Below are positions 53,594-62,997 of a DNA stretch of 64,000 nt, piece after piece; the first letter of the stretch is position 1, and every line of letters starts with the position of its first letter. Source of the stretch: Methylocaldum marinum (lineage in GTDB: Bacteria > Pseudomonadota > Gammaproteobacteria > Methylococcales > Methylococcaceae); contig NZ_AP017928.1 in the NCBI RefSeq assembly GCF_003584645.1, forward strand, positions 956,981 to 1,020,980, given 5' to 3'. Below the pieces are notes generated by a model. That model saw only the letters and a list, made by a program, of their open reading frames with translations. It made no database searches and had not been told where the DNA came from. Position numbers and translations under genes: made by a program.

Positions 53594-53691
53594 CGCATTT
53601 CCGATGCTCAGCCAAACCGCGGTAAAAAACGCGCTACAAAAGGCAGCGGGCTTTTCTCGTGCATCGAAGCGGTCAACTGCCGTTTCCAGGG

Positions 53692-55125
53692 TTACGGCTT
53701 TTCGTTGCCCTTGAGGCCGATCTTGAACTGCTTCAGGTAATCGTTGGGTTTACGCCCGTCGTAGACGATGCCGTCGATGAAGCCTTTCTGCGGGCCCTTG
53801 AATCCGGTCTCCTTATCGAAATCCGGGAAGTCCCGAGGCTTAAGCTTGCCTTCGACGACCAACTCCTTGGCCGCGGCGGCGTAAATGTCCGGACGATAGA
53901 CTTTCTTCGCCGTTTCCATGTACCAGGCATCAGGCTTGGCCTCGGGTATCTGGCCCCAGCGGCGCATCTGGGTGAGATACCAGATGGCGTCGGAGTAGTA
54001 GGGGTAGGTGGCGTGATAACGGAAGAACACATTGAAATCCGGTGCCTCGCGCTTGTCGCCCTTTTCGTATTCGAAGGTGCCGGTCATGCTGTTGGCGATC
54101 ACCGCTTCGTCCGCACCCACGTAGTTCGGTTTCGAGATGATTTTCACGGCCTCGGCGCGGTTCTTGTTGTTGTCCGCATCCAGCCAGTACCCGGCGCGGA
54201 TCAGCGCCTTCACCACGCGGATATGGGTGTTGGGATTGGCGTCCGCCCAGGCTTTGGTGACGCCGAACACCTTCTCCGGATTGTTCACCTGGACCTCGTA
54301 GTCGGTGGCCACCGGCACGCCGATCCCCTTGAACACGGCCTGCTGGTTCCAGGGCTCGCCTACGCAATAGCCGTCGATGGTGCCCGCTTCCATGGTGGCC
54401 GGCATCTGCGGCGGCGGCGTCACCGATATCAGCACATCGGCCTTGAGCGTGCCGCTGATGTCGCCCTTGGTGGGCGCGTAATAGCCCGGATTCATGCCGC
54501 CTGCCGCCAGCCAGTAACGCAATTCATAATTGTGGGTGGATACCGGGAACACCACGCCCATGTTGAAGGGCTTGCCCTTTTTCTTGTAACCGTCGACGAC
54601 CGTCTTGAGGTATTTGGGGTCGATGGGATGCACCGGCTTGCCGTCCTTCATCGGCAGCTTCTTCTTCAATTCCTCCCAAACGGCGTTGGAAACGGTGATG
54701 CCGTTGCCGTTGAGGTCCATGCTGAAGGCGGTGATGACGTCGGCCTGGGTGCCGAAGCCGATCGTTGCTCCTATGGGTTGCCCGGCCAGCATGTGGGCGC
54801 CGTCCAGTTCGCCCGAGATCACCCGGTCCAGCAGCACTTTCCAGTTGGCCTGGGCTTCCAGCGTGACGGACAGCCCCTCGTCCTCGAAATAGCCGTTCTC
54901 GTAGGCAATCGCCAGCGGCACCATATCGGTCAGCTTGATGAAGCCGAACTTGATCGAAACTTTTTCCGGTGGCCCCACCTCCGCTTGCGCATCGTGGGAA
55001 CCCGCCGCCATCAGCGCGCAAAGCGCAACCGCCATGGCCATGCCGGCGGCCTGCCGCCTGAACCGGCACCGGCCGACAACCTCTGCTTGGACCATTTCTC
55101 CCGGAATCGCCTTCTTGTCTTGCAT
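53692..55125 (-). CDS. nrtA: Nitrate-type ABC transporter substrate-binding protein NrtA
   Basis: 477 residues from ATG 55125 with CGGAGGA upstream. Long signal region ([27 protein letters not shown]), then the CmpA/NrtA periplasmic-binding fold: [78 protein letters not shown], and [20 protein letters not shown]. The anion-binding set around FIKLTD, Q in LAGQP and CVGEPW is typical of nitrate binders; bicarbonate (CmpA) cannot be excluded. Preceded by a leader with an intrinsic terminator and two hexaloop hairpins, so expression is probably controlled by antitermination. Confidence 0.88.
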   Translation of the reverse strand: MQDKKAIPGEMVQAEVVGRCRFRRQAAGMAMAVALCALMAAGSHDAQAEVGPPEKVSIKFGFIKLTDMVPLAIAYENGYFEDEGLSVTLEAQANWKVLLDRVISGELDGAHMLAGQPIGATIGFGTQADVITAFSMDLNGNGITVSNAVWEELKKKLPMKDGKPVHPIDPKYLKTVVDGYKKKGKPFNMGVVFPVSTHNYELRYWLAAGGMNPGYYAPTKGDISGTLKADVLISVTPPPQMPATMEAGTIDGYCVGEPWNQQAVFKGIGVPVATDYEVQVNNPEKVFGVTKAWADANPNTHIRVVKALIRAGYWLDADNNKNRAEAVKIISKPNYVGADEAVIANSMTGTFEYEKGDKREAPDFNVFFRYHATYPYYSDAIWYLTQMRRWGQIPEAKPDAWYMETAKKVYRPDIYAAAAKELVVEGKLKPRDFPDFDKETGFKGPQKGFIDGIVYDGRKPNDYLKQFKIGLKGNEKP

Positions 55126-55154
55126 ATTCGTCCTCCGAACGTCTTTTTTCGGGC

Positions 55155-55198
55155 AAAAAAAAGCGCCTGGCCGCCCTCATCGAGGGCAGCGAGACGCC
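55155..55198 (-). terminator. Intrinsic terminator in the nrtA leader
   Basis: On the coding strand GGCGTCTCGCTGCCCTC-GAT-GAGGGCGGCCAGGCGC folds into a long GC stem followed directly by eight T (55162-55155). It lies 30 bp upstream of the nrtA start and in the same direction. It would stop nrtABC transcription before the gene unless overridden, so it functions as an attenuator. Confidence 0.75.
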
Positions 55199-55232
55199 GT
55201 TGTCGTTCTTTCGCGCGCCGCCTTTGGCGCGC
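55193..55232 (-). promoter_or_regulatory. Candidate ANTAR (NasT/NasR) antitermination RNA: two hexaloop hairpins
   Basis: On the nrtA strand, GCGCGCC-AAAGGC-GGCGCGC (55232-55213) is a 7-bp stem with hexaloop AAAGGC. Eight bases later, GAC-AACGGC-GTC (55204-55193) is a short stem with hexaloop AACGGC. Both loops have A at position 1 and G at position 4, the pattern recognised by ANTAR antiterminators. The 3' part of the second hairpin overlaps the 5' arm of the terminator, giving mutually exclusive folds. This layout matches nitrate-operon leaders controlled by NasR or NasT. The short P2 stem is the weak point. Confidence 0.6.
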
Positions 55233-55239
55233 TTCTAAG

Positions 55240-55989
55240 TTTCAGCGTTGGAAAGAAGCAGAAGGCGTGCCATACGATATTCGATCAGCGAATTCAATCC
55301 ATTTGGGCCTTCACAGATCACCCTTCCGCGTAAACACGTCCACTTCCGCGCACCAAAGCAGGGAAGGCGCACGAAGATGAACCAGGTATGCGAGGCCCCG
55401 ACCCTTCCGGTACGGGCTGTTTGCGTACCGGCCAAATGCCGTGCCATTCATGAATCTTCTTACCGTGGTTGAAACGGCAATGGTGTATCCCGGAGTTCGG
55501 CGCCGACCCCATGGCCTAGATGGCGATAGCCTGGACCTTTACGGCGAACCCCAGGATGTGATGAAGTACTAGCCTGTAAGAACGGCTAAACCTGTCGCTC
55601 CCTAACGGCGGGGCTTCCTTAAACAACTCGCTTTGCGGGTGCTGTGTGATTTTAACGGCATTTACCCTAGTGGTCCCCTCAAGACACAACAGGAACACTC
55701 GGCGGTTTGGTTTGCGAGGAGACCAGCCCGAATGCGCTCTCGAATGATTCCTGCTTGAGTTCGTCAAGATTAGATTCTCCAAGATTGATGGCTGTGCTTG
55801 CTGCATGATGGATATGCACACCAGAGAGGCAAGAGCCTTGGGTAAAAGCGAGCGGGGGCTCCGTGCGCTCAGCGCCTGGTGCGGGGCGCCGTTCTACACC
55901 GATAGGCGGGCATGTGGAAAACTTCGGAAAGGACCTGGCGCAACGGAAATGCCTCGCGGAAATAGTACAGAATTAACGGTAGCAACAAC
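55240..55989. other. Region without intact genes between nrtA leader and RND operon, with IS630-like fragment
   Basis: Open frames here lack ribosome sites. At 55456-55520 the plus strand reads FLPWLKRQWCIPEFGADPMA, then in a shifted frame DGDSLDLYGEPQD (to ~55558). This resembles the IS630 segment PWLKxQWxIP...ADFVxxMEDVLDLY. The rest holds nothing I can identify; nrtA and RND promoters should lie here. Confidence 0.4.
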
Positions 55990-57225
55990 GTGATCACCAA
56001 TAGGTACTGGACAGTTCGAAGAAGTTGGCTCCTTTTCCTCGTATGTTTGCTGGCGGGCTGCAGCCAACCGACGGCGGAGCAGGCGAAATCTCCCCTCCCG
56101 GCGGTTACGGTAAGCCGGCCGATTCAACGGGAAGTCGTGGAATGGGATGAGTACACCGGACGTTTCGAGGCTGTGAAAACCGTCGAGGTGCGGGCGCGTG
56201 TTGGCGGATATCTGGAAAAGGTCAATTTCAAGGATGGTTCCCTGGTCAGGAAGGGCGACCTTCTTTTCGTCATCGATCCCCGTCCTTACCAGGCCGCGCT
56301 CGGACGAGCCCAGGGCGAGCTGGCGCGTGCCCAGGCTCGGCGCGACCTGGCGAAGAACGACCTGGCGCGGGCGCAGCGGCTGTTCGAGAAGCGCGTACTT
56401 TCCGAAGAGGAACTCGACACCCGCGACAAGAACCTGCGCGAGGCGGTCGCGGCCGTGCAGGCGGCACAGTCCGCCGTAGCCGAGGCCAAGCTCGACCTGG
56501 AGTTCACCGAGGTGCGCGCACCGATCAGCGGACGCATCGGCCGGGAACTGGTCACCGAGGGCAATCTGGTGAATGACGGTAGCGGCACCGCGACCCTTCT
56601 GACCACGATCGTCTCGGTCGATCCCATTTACGTCTATTTCGAGGTGGATGAGCAGGCCTATCTGCGCCATGGCGCCAGGAGACGATCCGGTGGACGGAGC
56701 TCCTTGCAGGAAGCGGAAAACCCGGTGTTCGTGGGACTGGCCGACGAAGACGGCTTCCCGCACAAGGGGCGCCTGGATTTTCTGGACAATCGATTCGATC
56801 CCGCCGTCGGTACCATCCGTGCCCGCGCCGTGGTCGACAACCCGGATGGGCTGCTGACCCCGGGGCTATTCGCGCGCGTAAAACTGCCCGGCAGCGGCAA
56901 GCTCCCGGCGGTGCTGGTGGACGACAAGGCGGTCCTCACCGATCAGGACCGCAAGTACGTCTACGTGCTCGACGCCGACAACAAGGCGCAGCGGCGCGAT
57001 ATCAGGCTCGGACGAATGTTCGATGGCCTTCGCATCGTCACCGACGGCTTGGGCACCGAAGACGCGGTGGTCGTGTATGGCGTGCAGAAGATCTTCTTCC
57101 CGGGCATGCCGGTCGCCCCTGAGTTCATCAACATGGGCGCTCCTCCTCCGCCTCCGCCGGGTCTAAAGCTGAACGCCGGGGATGAGCACCCCCCCGCCAA
57201 CCGGAACCGGGAGCCGAGCGCATGA
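55990..57225 (+). CDS. RND efflux periplasmic adaptor (MFP) lipoprotein
   Basis: 411 residues from GTG 55990. Signal peptide with lipobox LLFLVCLLAGC, so anchored to the inner membrane. Lipoyl/biotinyl hairpin and coiled coil: EVRARVGGYLEKVNFKDGSLVRKGDLLFVIDPRPYQ, then ARAQARRDLAKNDLARAQRLFEKRVLSEEELDTR. A beta-barrel (APISGRIGRELVTEGNLVNDGSG) and a proximal domain (RKYVYVLDADNKAQRRDIRLG) follow. The C-terminus has a proline run (APPPPPPGLKL). MexE/BpeE-type adaptor. Its stop overlaps the transporter start by 4 bp (ATGA). Confidence 0.9.
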   Translation: MITNRYWTVRRSWLLFLVCLLAGCSQPTAEQAKSPLPAVTVSRPIQREVVEWDEYTGRFEAVKTVEVRARVGGYLEKVNFKDGSLVRKGDLLFVIDPRPYQAALGRAQGELARAQARRDLAKNDLARAQRLFEKRVLSEEELDTRDKNLREAVAAVQAAQSAVAEAKLDLEFTEVRAPISGRIGRELVTEGNLVNDGSGTATLLTTIVSVDPIYVYFEVDEQAYLRHGARRRSGGRSSLQEAENPVFVGLADEDGFPHKGRLDFLDNRFDPAVGTIRARAVVDNPDGLLTPGLFARVKLPGSGKLPAVLVDDKAVLTDQDRKYVYVLDADNKAQRRDIRLGRMFDGLRIVTDGLGTEDAVVVYGVQKIFFPGMPVAPEFINMGAPPPPPPGLKLNAGDEHPPANRNREPSA

Positions 57226-60200
57226 GGGACTTTTCCGCCTTCTTCATCGACCGCCCGATTTTCGCGGCGGTCTTGTCCATCCTCCTGTTCGTCGTCGGCT
57301 TGATCGCGATCCCCTTGCTTCCGGTGGCCGAGTATCCCGACGTGGTGCCACCTTCGGTGCAGGTGCGCGCGGTCTATCCGGGCGCCAACCCCAAGGTCAT
57401 CGCCGAGACCGTTGCCACTCCGCTCGAAGAGGCCATGAACGGGGTGGAACACATGATGTACATGAAATCCGTGGCGGGCTCCGATGGCGTGATGTACCTG
57501 ACGGTTACCTTCACGCCGGGCACCGAAGTCGATCTCGCCCAGGTACAGGTCCAGAACCGGGTCAACCAGGCATTGCCGCGGCTTCCGGAGGATGTGCGCC
57601 GGCTCGGCGTCACCACCGAGAAGCAGTCGCCCAATCTGACCATGGTGGTACATCTGCTTTCGCCGAACCAGAAGTACGACACTCTGTATCTGCGCAACTA
57701 CGCCACGCTGCACGTCAAGGACGAACTCGCGCGCCTGCCGGGCGTGGGCCAGGCAATGGTGTTCGGCGGCGGCGACTATTCGATGCGTATCTGGCTCGAT
57801 CCGGACAAGGTCGCCGCGCGCGACATGGCGGCGGGCGACGTGACCCGGGCCATCCGCGAGCAAAACGTGCAGGTCTCGGCGGGAACGATAGGCGGCCCGC
57901 CGCAGCCGCGCATCAGTGATTTCACGCTGTCGATCAATGCCCAGGGGCGGCTGGTGACCGAGGATGAGTTCGGCGATATCGTGGTCAAGACCGGGGCCGG
58001 CGGCGAGATCACCCGCTTGCGCGACGTGGCGCGGATCGAACTCGGCGCCTCGGAATATGCGCTGCGCTCGCTGCTCAATAATCAGCAGGCAGTGGCGGTC
58101 GCGATTTTCCAGGCGCCCGGCTCGAACGCCATCGCGCTCTCCGATAGCGTGCGGGCCAAGATGCGCGAGCTGGAACGTTTCTTCCCCGAGGGGGTGACTT
58201 GGGACGTGGTCTACGACCCGACGGTGTTCGTGCGCGATTCGATCAAGGCGGTCGTGCAGACGCTGTTCGAGGCCGTGTTCCTGGTGGTCGTGGTGGTCAT
58301 ACTGTTCCTGCAGACCTGGCGCGCCTCGATCATTCCGCTGCTCGCGGTACCCGTTTCGATCGTCAGCACCTTCGCGGTGCTGCTGTTGTTCGGCTTTTCC
58401 ATCAACACGCTCACGCTGTTCGGCCTGGTGCTGGCCATCGGCATCGTGGTGGACGACGCCATCGTCGTGGTCGAGAACGTGGAGCGCAACATCGCCAACG
58501 GACTCGCTCCGCGAGCGGCGGCTCATCAGGCCATGCGTGAGGTCAGCGGCCCCATCATCGCCATCGCACTGGTACTGACGGCGGTTTTCGTGCCGATGTC
58601 CTTCCTCTCCGGCGTGACCGGCCAGTTCTACCGTCAGTTTGCCGTGGCCATCGCCATCTCCACGGTCATTTCGGCAATAAACTCGCTGACCCTGTCGCCG
58701 GCACTGGCGGCGACGCTGCTCAAGCGGCACGGCGCGGCGCCCGATGCGGCGACGCGGGTGCTCAACACGCTGTTCGGCTGGCTGTTTCGACCCTTTAACC
58801 GAGGTTTTCTGCACAGCGCCGAGGCTTACGCCGGCGTCGTGGTCGGAATCTTGCGCCGAAGCGGTCGGATTCTGGTGCTCTACGGCGGTCTCATCGGCCT
58901 GACCTGGTTGAGCTTCCAGGCGGTTCCGGGCGGCTTCATCCCGACCCAGGACAAGCTGTATCTCATAGGCGGCGTCAAGTTGCCGGAAGGCGCTTCGCTC
59001 GATCGCACGGAAGCGGTGGTGCGCACCATGAGCGAAATGGCCTTGTCCACCGAAGGGGTTCACGATGCCGTGGCGTTCCCGGGGCTCAATGCCCTGCAGT
59101 TCAGCAACACGCCCAACGTCGGCACGATTTTCTTCGGTCTGGAAGGGTTCGATCAGCGGCAGCGCCCGGCACCCGATATCGTCGGCGAGCTGATGGGTAA
59201 ATTTTCCTCGATCCAGGAGGCGTTCGCGTTCGCGATCATGCCGCCGCCGATACTCGGCCTCGGCACCGGGTCCGGCTTTTCGCTCTATGTCCAGGACCGT
59301 GCAGGTCTCGGCTACGGCGAATTGCAGCATGCGGTCCACGGGCTCGCCGGCGCGCTTTCGGCGGTGCCGGGGATGGGGTTTCCCATCAGCTCTTATCAGG
59401 CCAACGTGCCGCAGCTGACGGTCGATGTCGACCGCACCAAGGCGAAGCGACACGGCTTGTCCCTGAACGAGGTGTTCGAAACCCTGCAGATCTATCTCGG
59501 TTCCAGCTACGTAAACGACTTCAACCGCTTCGGCCGCACCTATCAAGTCTATGCGCAGGCCGACGCCCGGTTCCGCGATCAGCCCGAGGACGTCCTTTCG
59601 CTGCGCGCCCGCAACCAGGCCGGGGAGATGGTGCCGATCGGCAGCATCGTGGCGGTCGGTCAGACCTACGGTCCCGACCCCGTGATCCGCTACAACGGCT
59701 ACCCCGCCGCGGACCTCATCGGCGAGGCCGACCCCAGAATCATGTCCTCGAACGAAGTCATCGCCACCATCGCCGCCCTGGCGCCCCGGGTGCTTCCGGC
59801 CGGCACGAGTTTCGACTGGACCGATTTGAGCTATCAGCAGGTCCACGAGGGCAATGCCAATAAAGTCGTGTTTCCGCTGTGCGTGTTATTGGTATTCCTG
59901 GTACTGGCCGCGCTCTACGAGAGCTGGACGCTGCCCCTGGCGGTCATCCTGATCGTGCCCATGTGTCTCCTCTCGGCGCTGTTCGGCGTATGGCTGACCG
60001 GGGGCGACAACAACATCTTCGTACAGATCGGGCTGGTGGTGCTGATGGGACTCGCCTGCAAGAACGCGATCCTCATCGTCGAGTTCGCGCGCGAGCTCGA
60101 ACACCAAGGCCGCGGCGCCGTCGCGGCGGCCATCGAGGCGAGCCGGCTGCGGTTGCGGCCGATCGTCATGACCTCGGTGGCCTTCATCGCCGGCGTCGTC

Positions 60201-60413
60201 CCCCTGGTTTTCTCGCACGGCGCCGGGGCCGAGGTGCGCCGGATCATGGGCATTACCGTCTTCTCCGGCATGCTTGGGGTAACCGTGTTCGGTCTGTTCA
60301 TGACGCCGGTGTTCTACGTGGTCATCCGAGCGAAGTTGGCGCGGAGACGCGAGCGGGGGCCCGGACCGGCCCCCGCCTTGATGGACGAATTGGCGAGGGT
60401 GTCCGATGACTAG
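57222..60413 (+). CDS. RND multidrug efflux transporter (HAE1, MexF-like)
   Basis: 1063 residues, a full-length HAE1 pump. Starts MRDFSAFFIDRPIFAAVLSI. The porter domain opens PPSVQVRAVYPGANPKVIAETVATPLEEAMNGVEHMMYMKS. Proton-relay residues are in helix 4 (GLVLAIGIVVDDAIVVVENVERN, two Asp). Central-pore and docking regions are intact, and the second half repeats the fold (GLVVLMGLACKNAILIVEFARELE, Lys in helix 10). Exports hydrophobic or amphipathic compounds with the adaptor encoded just before. No outer-membrane channel gene follows, so it must use a TolC/OprM-like protein from elsewhere. No local TetR or LysR regulator is seen. Confidence 0.93.
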   Translation: MRDFSAFFIDRPIFAAVLSILLFVVGLIAIPLLPVAEYPDVVPPSVQVRAVYPGANPKVIAETVATPLEEAMNGVEHMMYMKSVAGSDGVMYLTVTFTPGTEVDLAQVQVQNRVNQALPRLPEDVRRLGVTTEKQSPNLTMVVHLLSPNQKYDTLYLRNYATLHVKDELARLPGVGQAMVFGGGDYSMRIWLDPDKVAARDMAAGDVTRAIREQNVQVSAGTIGGPPQPRISDFTLSINAQGRLVTEDEFGDIVVKTGAGGEITRLRDVARIELGASEYALRSLLNNQQAVAVAIFQAPGSNAIALSDSVRAKMRELERFFPEGVTWDVVYDPTVFVRDSIKAVVQTLFEAVFLVVVVVILFLQTWRASIIPLLAVPVSIVSTFAVLLLFGFSINTLTLFGLVLAIGIVVDDAIVVVENVERNIANGLAPRAAAHQAMREVSGPIIAIALVLTAVFVPMSFLSGVTGQFYRQFAVAIAISTVISAINSLTLSPALAATLLKRHGAAPDAATRVLNTLFGWLFRPFNRGFLHSAEAYAGVVVGILRRSGRILVLYGGLIGLTWLSFQAVPGGFIPTQDKLYLIGGVKLPEGASLDRTEAVVRTMSEMALSTEGVHDAVAFPGLNALQFSNTPNVGTIFFGLEGFDQRQRPAPDIVGELMGKFSSIQEAFAFAIMPPPILGLGTGSGFSLYVQDRAGLGYGELQHAVHGLAGALSAVPGMGFPISSYQANVPQLTVDVDRTKAKRHGLSLNEVFETLQIYLGSSYVNDFNRFGRTYQVYAQADARFRDQPEDVLSLRARNQAGEMVPIGSIVAVGQTYGPDPVIRYNGYPAADLIGEADPRIMSSNEVIATIAALAPRVLPAGTSFDWTDLSYQQVHEGNANKVVFPLCVLLVFLVLAALYESWTLPLAVILIVPMCLLSALFGVWLTGGDNNIFVQIGLVVLMGLACKNAILIVEFARELEHQGRGAVAAAIEASRLRLRPIVMTSVAFIAGVVPLVFSHGAGAEVRRIMGITVFSGMLGVTVFGLFMTPVFYVVIRAKLARRRERGPGPAPALMDELARVSDD

Positions 60414-60579
60414 GCCGAGAACCCATCGGCGTGCGTTCGGCCTTGAACCTCGTGCTTTCGGGCAGCCCGAGGCCGCGCCGGATGATTGCCCCCGGAACGC
60501 ACGGGGCTGGCTTGCCGCCGGGAAACGAGCGATGGCCGGTCCCGGGTGAGCGAACACACCGGAAGCGCCACGCTGCGCG

Positions 60580-61044
60580 TCAAGAGTCCTCCAAATCCGC
60601 CAGCTGCTTTTTGCCCATTCGACGCTCGATCGACGTCAGAAACTGCAAAGTCAGAAAATTGATCGCGCTGATCAGCACGGCGATCTCGTATAGGCCATGA
60701 GCGACCGAAGCGCCAATTGCGCCGGTCGACCAGAGACTAGCGGCCGTGGCCGTTCCCCGGACACCAGTCGACGTCTTCAAAATCGCTCCGCCGCCGATGA
60801 AGCCGATACCTGTCATCAATCCCGAAATGATGCGGGCCTGCGCATCCTGAGCGGTACCGGCGACCGACTCCCCGACCAAGATGTAAGCGCAACTCGCTAG
60901 TGCGACCAGAGGGAAAGTCCGTAATCCCAAGGTGCGGGTCGCTCTTTCGCGCTCCAGAGCGACCGGCAGGGCGAGTACGAACGCTCCTGCAAGCTTGAGT
61001 ACGTGAGTCAGAAATTCGCTCCAGTTCCAGTTCAGGGGTTCCAT
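60580..61044 (-). CDS. mgtC: MgtC/SapB family membrane protein
   Basis: 154 residues from ATG 61044 (the longer frame to 61173 adds unrelated residues). Four to five transmembrane helices with the MgtC core: LALPVALERERATRTLGLRTFPLVALASCAYILVG, ARIISGLMTGIGFIGGGAILK and VRGTATAASLWSTGAIGASVAHGLYEIAVLISA. Conserved acidic residue in LERE and the GIGFIGGGAI loop are intact. The C-terminal ACT-like domain of longer MgtC is absent, leaving a short SapB-like form. Implicated elsewhere in Mg2+ limitation and ATP-synthase modulation; local role unknown. Convergent with the RND operon. Confidence 0.88.
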   Translation of the reverse strand: MEPLNWNWSEFLTHVLKLAGAFVLALPVALERERATRTLGLRTFPLVALASCAYILVGESVAGTAQDAQARIISGLMTGIGFIGGGAILKTSTGVRGTATAASLWSTGAIGASVAHGLYEIAVLISAINFLTLQFLTSIERRMGKKQLADLEDS

Positions 61045-61163
61045 CTGATTGCTCTGCTGTACTGTAGTGTTCTCGTTTCGACCGATTTCTGTCTTTTCCC
61101 CTGTTCGGGGCGGATATGCCCCCCATGCCGTGCCCGAAAGCACGTCGGCGAATCGGTCGCTGC

Positions 61164-62990
61164 TCACCTGCACGAACCTTGCAACCGTTCAGGGAAAGGC
61201 TGTTCGCCGGGATCCGGCGCGGTTTCCCATTCATTCCGGCTCCACGGCACCCGGCCGGCCAGTTCCGTCAGGGAACCCGCCGGATAGGTTCCGAAGCGGC
61301 GGTCGGACGGAATCTGCGGTATCCGGACAAACAACACCGCTTCGGTATCGGCCGCGAGCATGCGCTCGAACGAGGTCAGCTTTCGCGTCGGAACGCTTCT
61401 CTCGACGAGATCGAGCAGGTCATGGCCGATCGCCTCGAAGGCCTCTCTGGGGACGAGCCGGGTCTTCTCCGCGGCGAGCATGCGAAACACGTCCCTGCCG
61501 CCGGAAAGACTCATCTGGATCAGAGCCGCCACGGGAAAAGCGGCCGCGGCGGCGAGATAACCGGTCGGGCCGGTGTCCGGAATGTGCCAGCCCAGCCAGC
61601 GCAAGGGATCGATGACCAGGGCGGTGCTGTTGTTGGAGGCCCGGTCGTAGCCGATGACATGGCAGTAATAACCGTGTAGGACCTGTTGCAAGGCGGCTTG
61701 CACCCGGCGCGGAATTCGGGAGTCGCGCATGACCGCGACGAGCATGTAGTTCGGGCGGTACCAGGCCTGGCCGCTGTTCAGGTCCGCGAGGTAATTATCC
61801 ATCGGCACCATGGCCGAGAGTATGCCTTTTGCGTTTTTGTCGTCTATGGGATAGAAGTTGGCGGCCAGCCAGTCGCTCCATTCTCCTTGCGGCCCCAATA
61901 TCCCGGTGGCGGGCGCGAGATGACCGCCGTGCGCGCCGTCGTCGTCGCCCTGGGCGCCGTCGAGCACGAAGGCGAGCACCGGGCGGCCCGCCCAGCGGCG
62001 GGGCTGTCCCAGGTGACGCTCCCATAACACCCACGCGGCGAATGTGCCGGTTACGCCCCCGGTCTGTGCGCGGATCAAGGTGGTTAAGGTTTCCCGCTCT
62101 TTCAATGGCTCGAATCGGGCTCCGGCGATGTCGATGCGGGTATCTTCCGGCCAGATTGTCCGGGCGACGAAAACCGGAGCCCCCCGATGGCTCAGCGTGA
62201 CGCCTCGCATGCGCAGCGGCCGTTTCGCAAGAAAAGCCACGGTGGCGTGATCGAGATAGGCCCGATTGGTGGGAATCGCCGGGGTTACCGCAAACGCGAT
62301 CTCACCCGCCGGTGCGCGGATAAACCGTCCGTCTTCGGACAGGGTCGCGTGTTCGACGGTCTCGGGAGCGCCGATCCAGACCAGCGGCGGATGAGGCAGT
62401 TCGTTCCGCTCCGGCTCGAAAAGCGCCGTGCCGGTGATCGGTCGAAGTCCATCCGGAACGGCGATGAGTTCGTCGCGAAAATACCAGAGCGCCGCCTCGG
62501 GCACCGGACAATCCGTGCACCGCCCGGTGGCGAAACGGAACCCGGAGCTCGTAAAAAGCCCGAAGCGCTCTCCGCGCAAGGCGCTTTTCCCAAAACTGAC
62601 GGCGTAGGCCTTGCCGAGCACCGAGCTCCAATTCAAGCCCTCCGCCGTCCGCAGCGGCCCCGCCTCGCCTAGTGCGTTTTTCATCCCGGTATACGGATTC
62701 GTGTCGGGCGGGAAGCACGTAGGTCGGCAATCCCTTGCCGACTTATCGGTTCGGCAAAGGACTTTGTCGGAAAGGCTGTACTGGCGCTCCCGGAGATGCC
62801 GTTCGCGATTGGGAAGGGACCGCCGACCTACATATTGGGCTCCCTGAGACCGGATCGGAAAATTCTCGAATTGCAGACCAAACGATGCCGCCGGATGGAC
62901 GCCGGTTTCGCCGGATTCATCCGCTAACCGAGACTCGGCGGCGCATCCGCACAAAAGAAGCACGATCCACAGCCGGCAATACCGCCACAC
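61164..62990 (-). CDS. Large putative lipoprotein downstream of xoxF-cytochrome c
   Basis: 608 residues from GTG 62990 (nine bases after the cytochrome stop; GTG 63035 also possible). Lipoprotein signal RLWIVLLLCGCAAES. The body contains ATGRCTDCPVPEAALWYFRDELIAVPDGLRPITGTALFEP, VLAFVLDGAQGDDDGAHGGHLAPATG, WLAANFYPIDDKNAKGIL and HGYYCHVIGYDRASNNSTALVIDPLRWLGW. Histidine and cysteine residues there suggest a hydrolase or metal site, but no family is recognised. Residues ~50-90 are translated from a palindromic repeat (62719-62831) inserted in frame. Gene order places it in the xoxF transcript. Confidence 0.65.
   Translation of the reverse strand: MWRYCRLWIVLLLCGCAAESRLADESGETGVHPAASFGLQFENFPIRSQGAQYVGRRSLPNRERHLRERQYSLSDKVLCRTDKSARDCRPTCFPPDTNPYTGMKNALGEAGPLRTAEGLNWSSVLGKAYAVSFGKSALRGERFGLFTSSGFRFATGRCTDCPVPEAALWYFRDELIAVPDGLRPITGTALFEPERNELPHPPLVWIGAPETVEHATLSEDGRFIRAPAGEIAFAVTPAIPTNRAYLDHATVAFLAKRPLRMRGVTLSHRGAPVFVARTIWPEDTRIDIAGARFEPLKERETLTTLIRAQTGGVTGTFAAWVLWERHLGQPRRWAGRPVLAFVLDGAQGDDDGAHGGHLAPATGILGPQGEWSDWLAANFYPIDDKNAKGILSAMVPMDNYLADLNSGQAWYRPNYMLVAVMRDSRIPRRVQAALQQVLHGYYCHVIGYDRASNNSTALVIDPLRWLGWHIPDTGPTGYLAAAAAFPVAALIQMSLSGGRDVFRMLAAEKTRLVPREAFEAIGHDLLDLVERSVPTRKLTSFERMLAADTEAVLFVRIPQIPSDRRFGTYPAGSLTELAGRVPWSRNEWETAPDPGEQPFPERLQGSCR
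62719..62831. repeat. GTAGGTCGGCAA palindromic repeat inside a coding gene
   Basis: GTAGGTCGGCAATCC...CCGCCGACCTAC with inner copies of TCGGCAAAGG and the core GGCGCTCCCGGAGATGCCG. It lies within the lipoprotein gene without breaking its frame, encoding the basic segment YVGRRSLPNRERHLRERQY and following residues. Same family as 53490-53593 and the IS256 insert at 33455-33496. Confidence 0.75.
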
Positions 62991-62997
62991 GCGCGTT

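Noticed and set aside
57374-59846. Minus-strand frame of 961 residues opposite the RND genes
   Set aside because: Shadow of the RND adaptor and pump genes, low complexity and His/Asp/Gln-rich.
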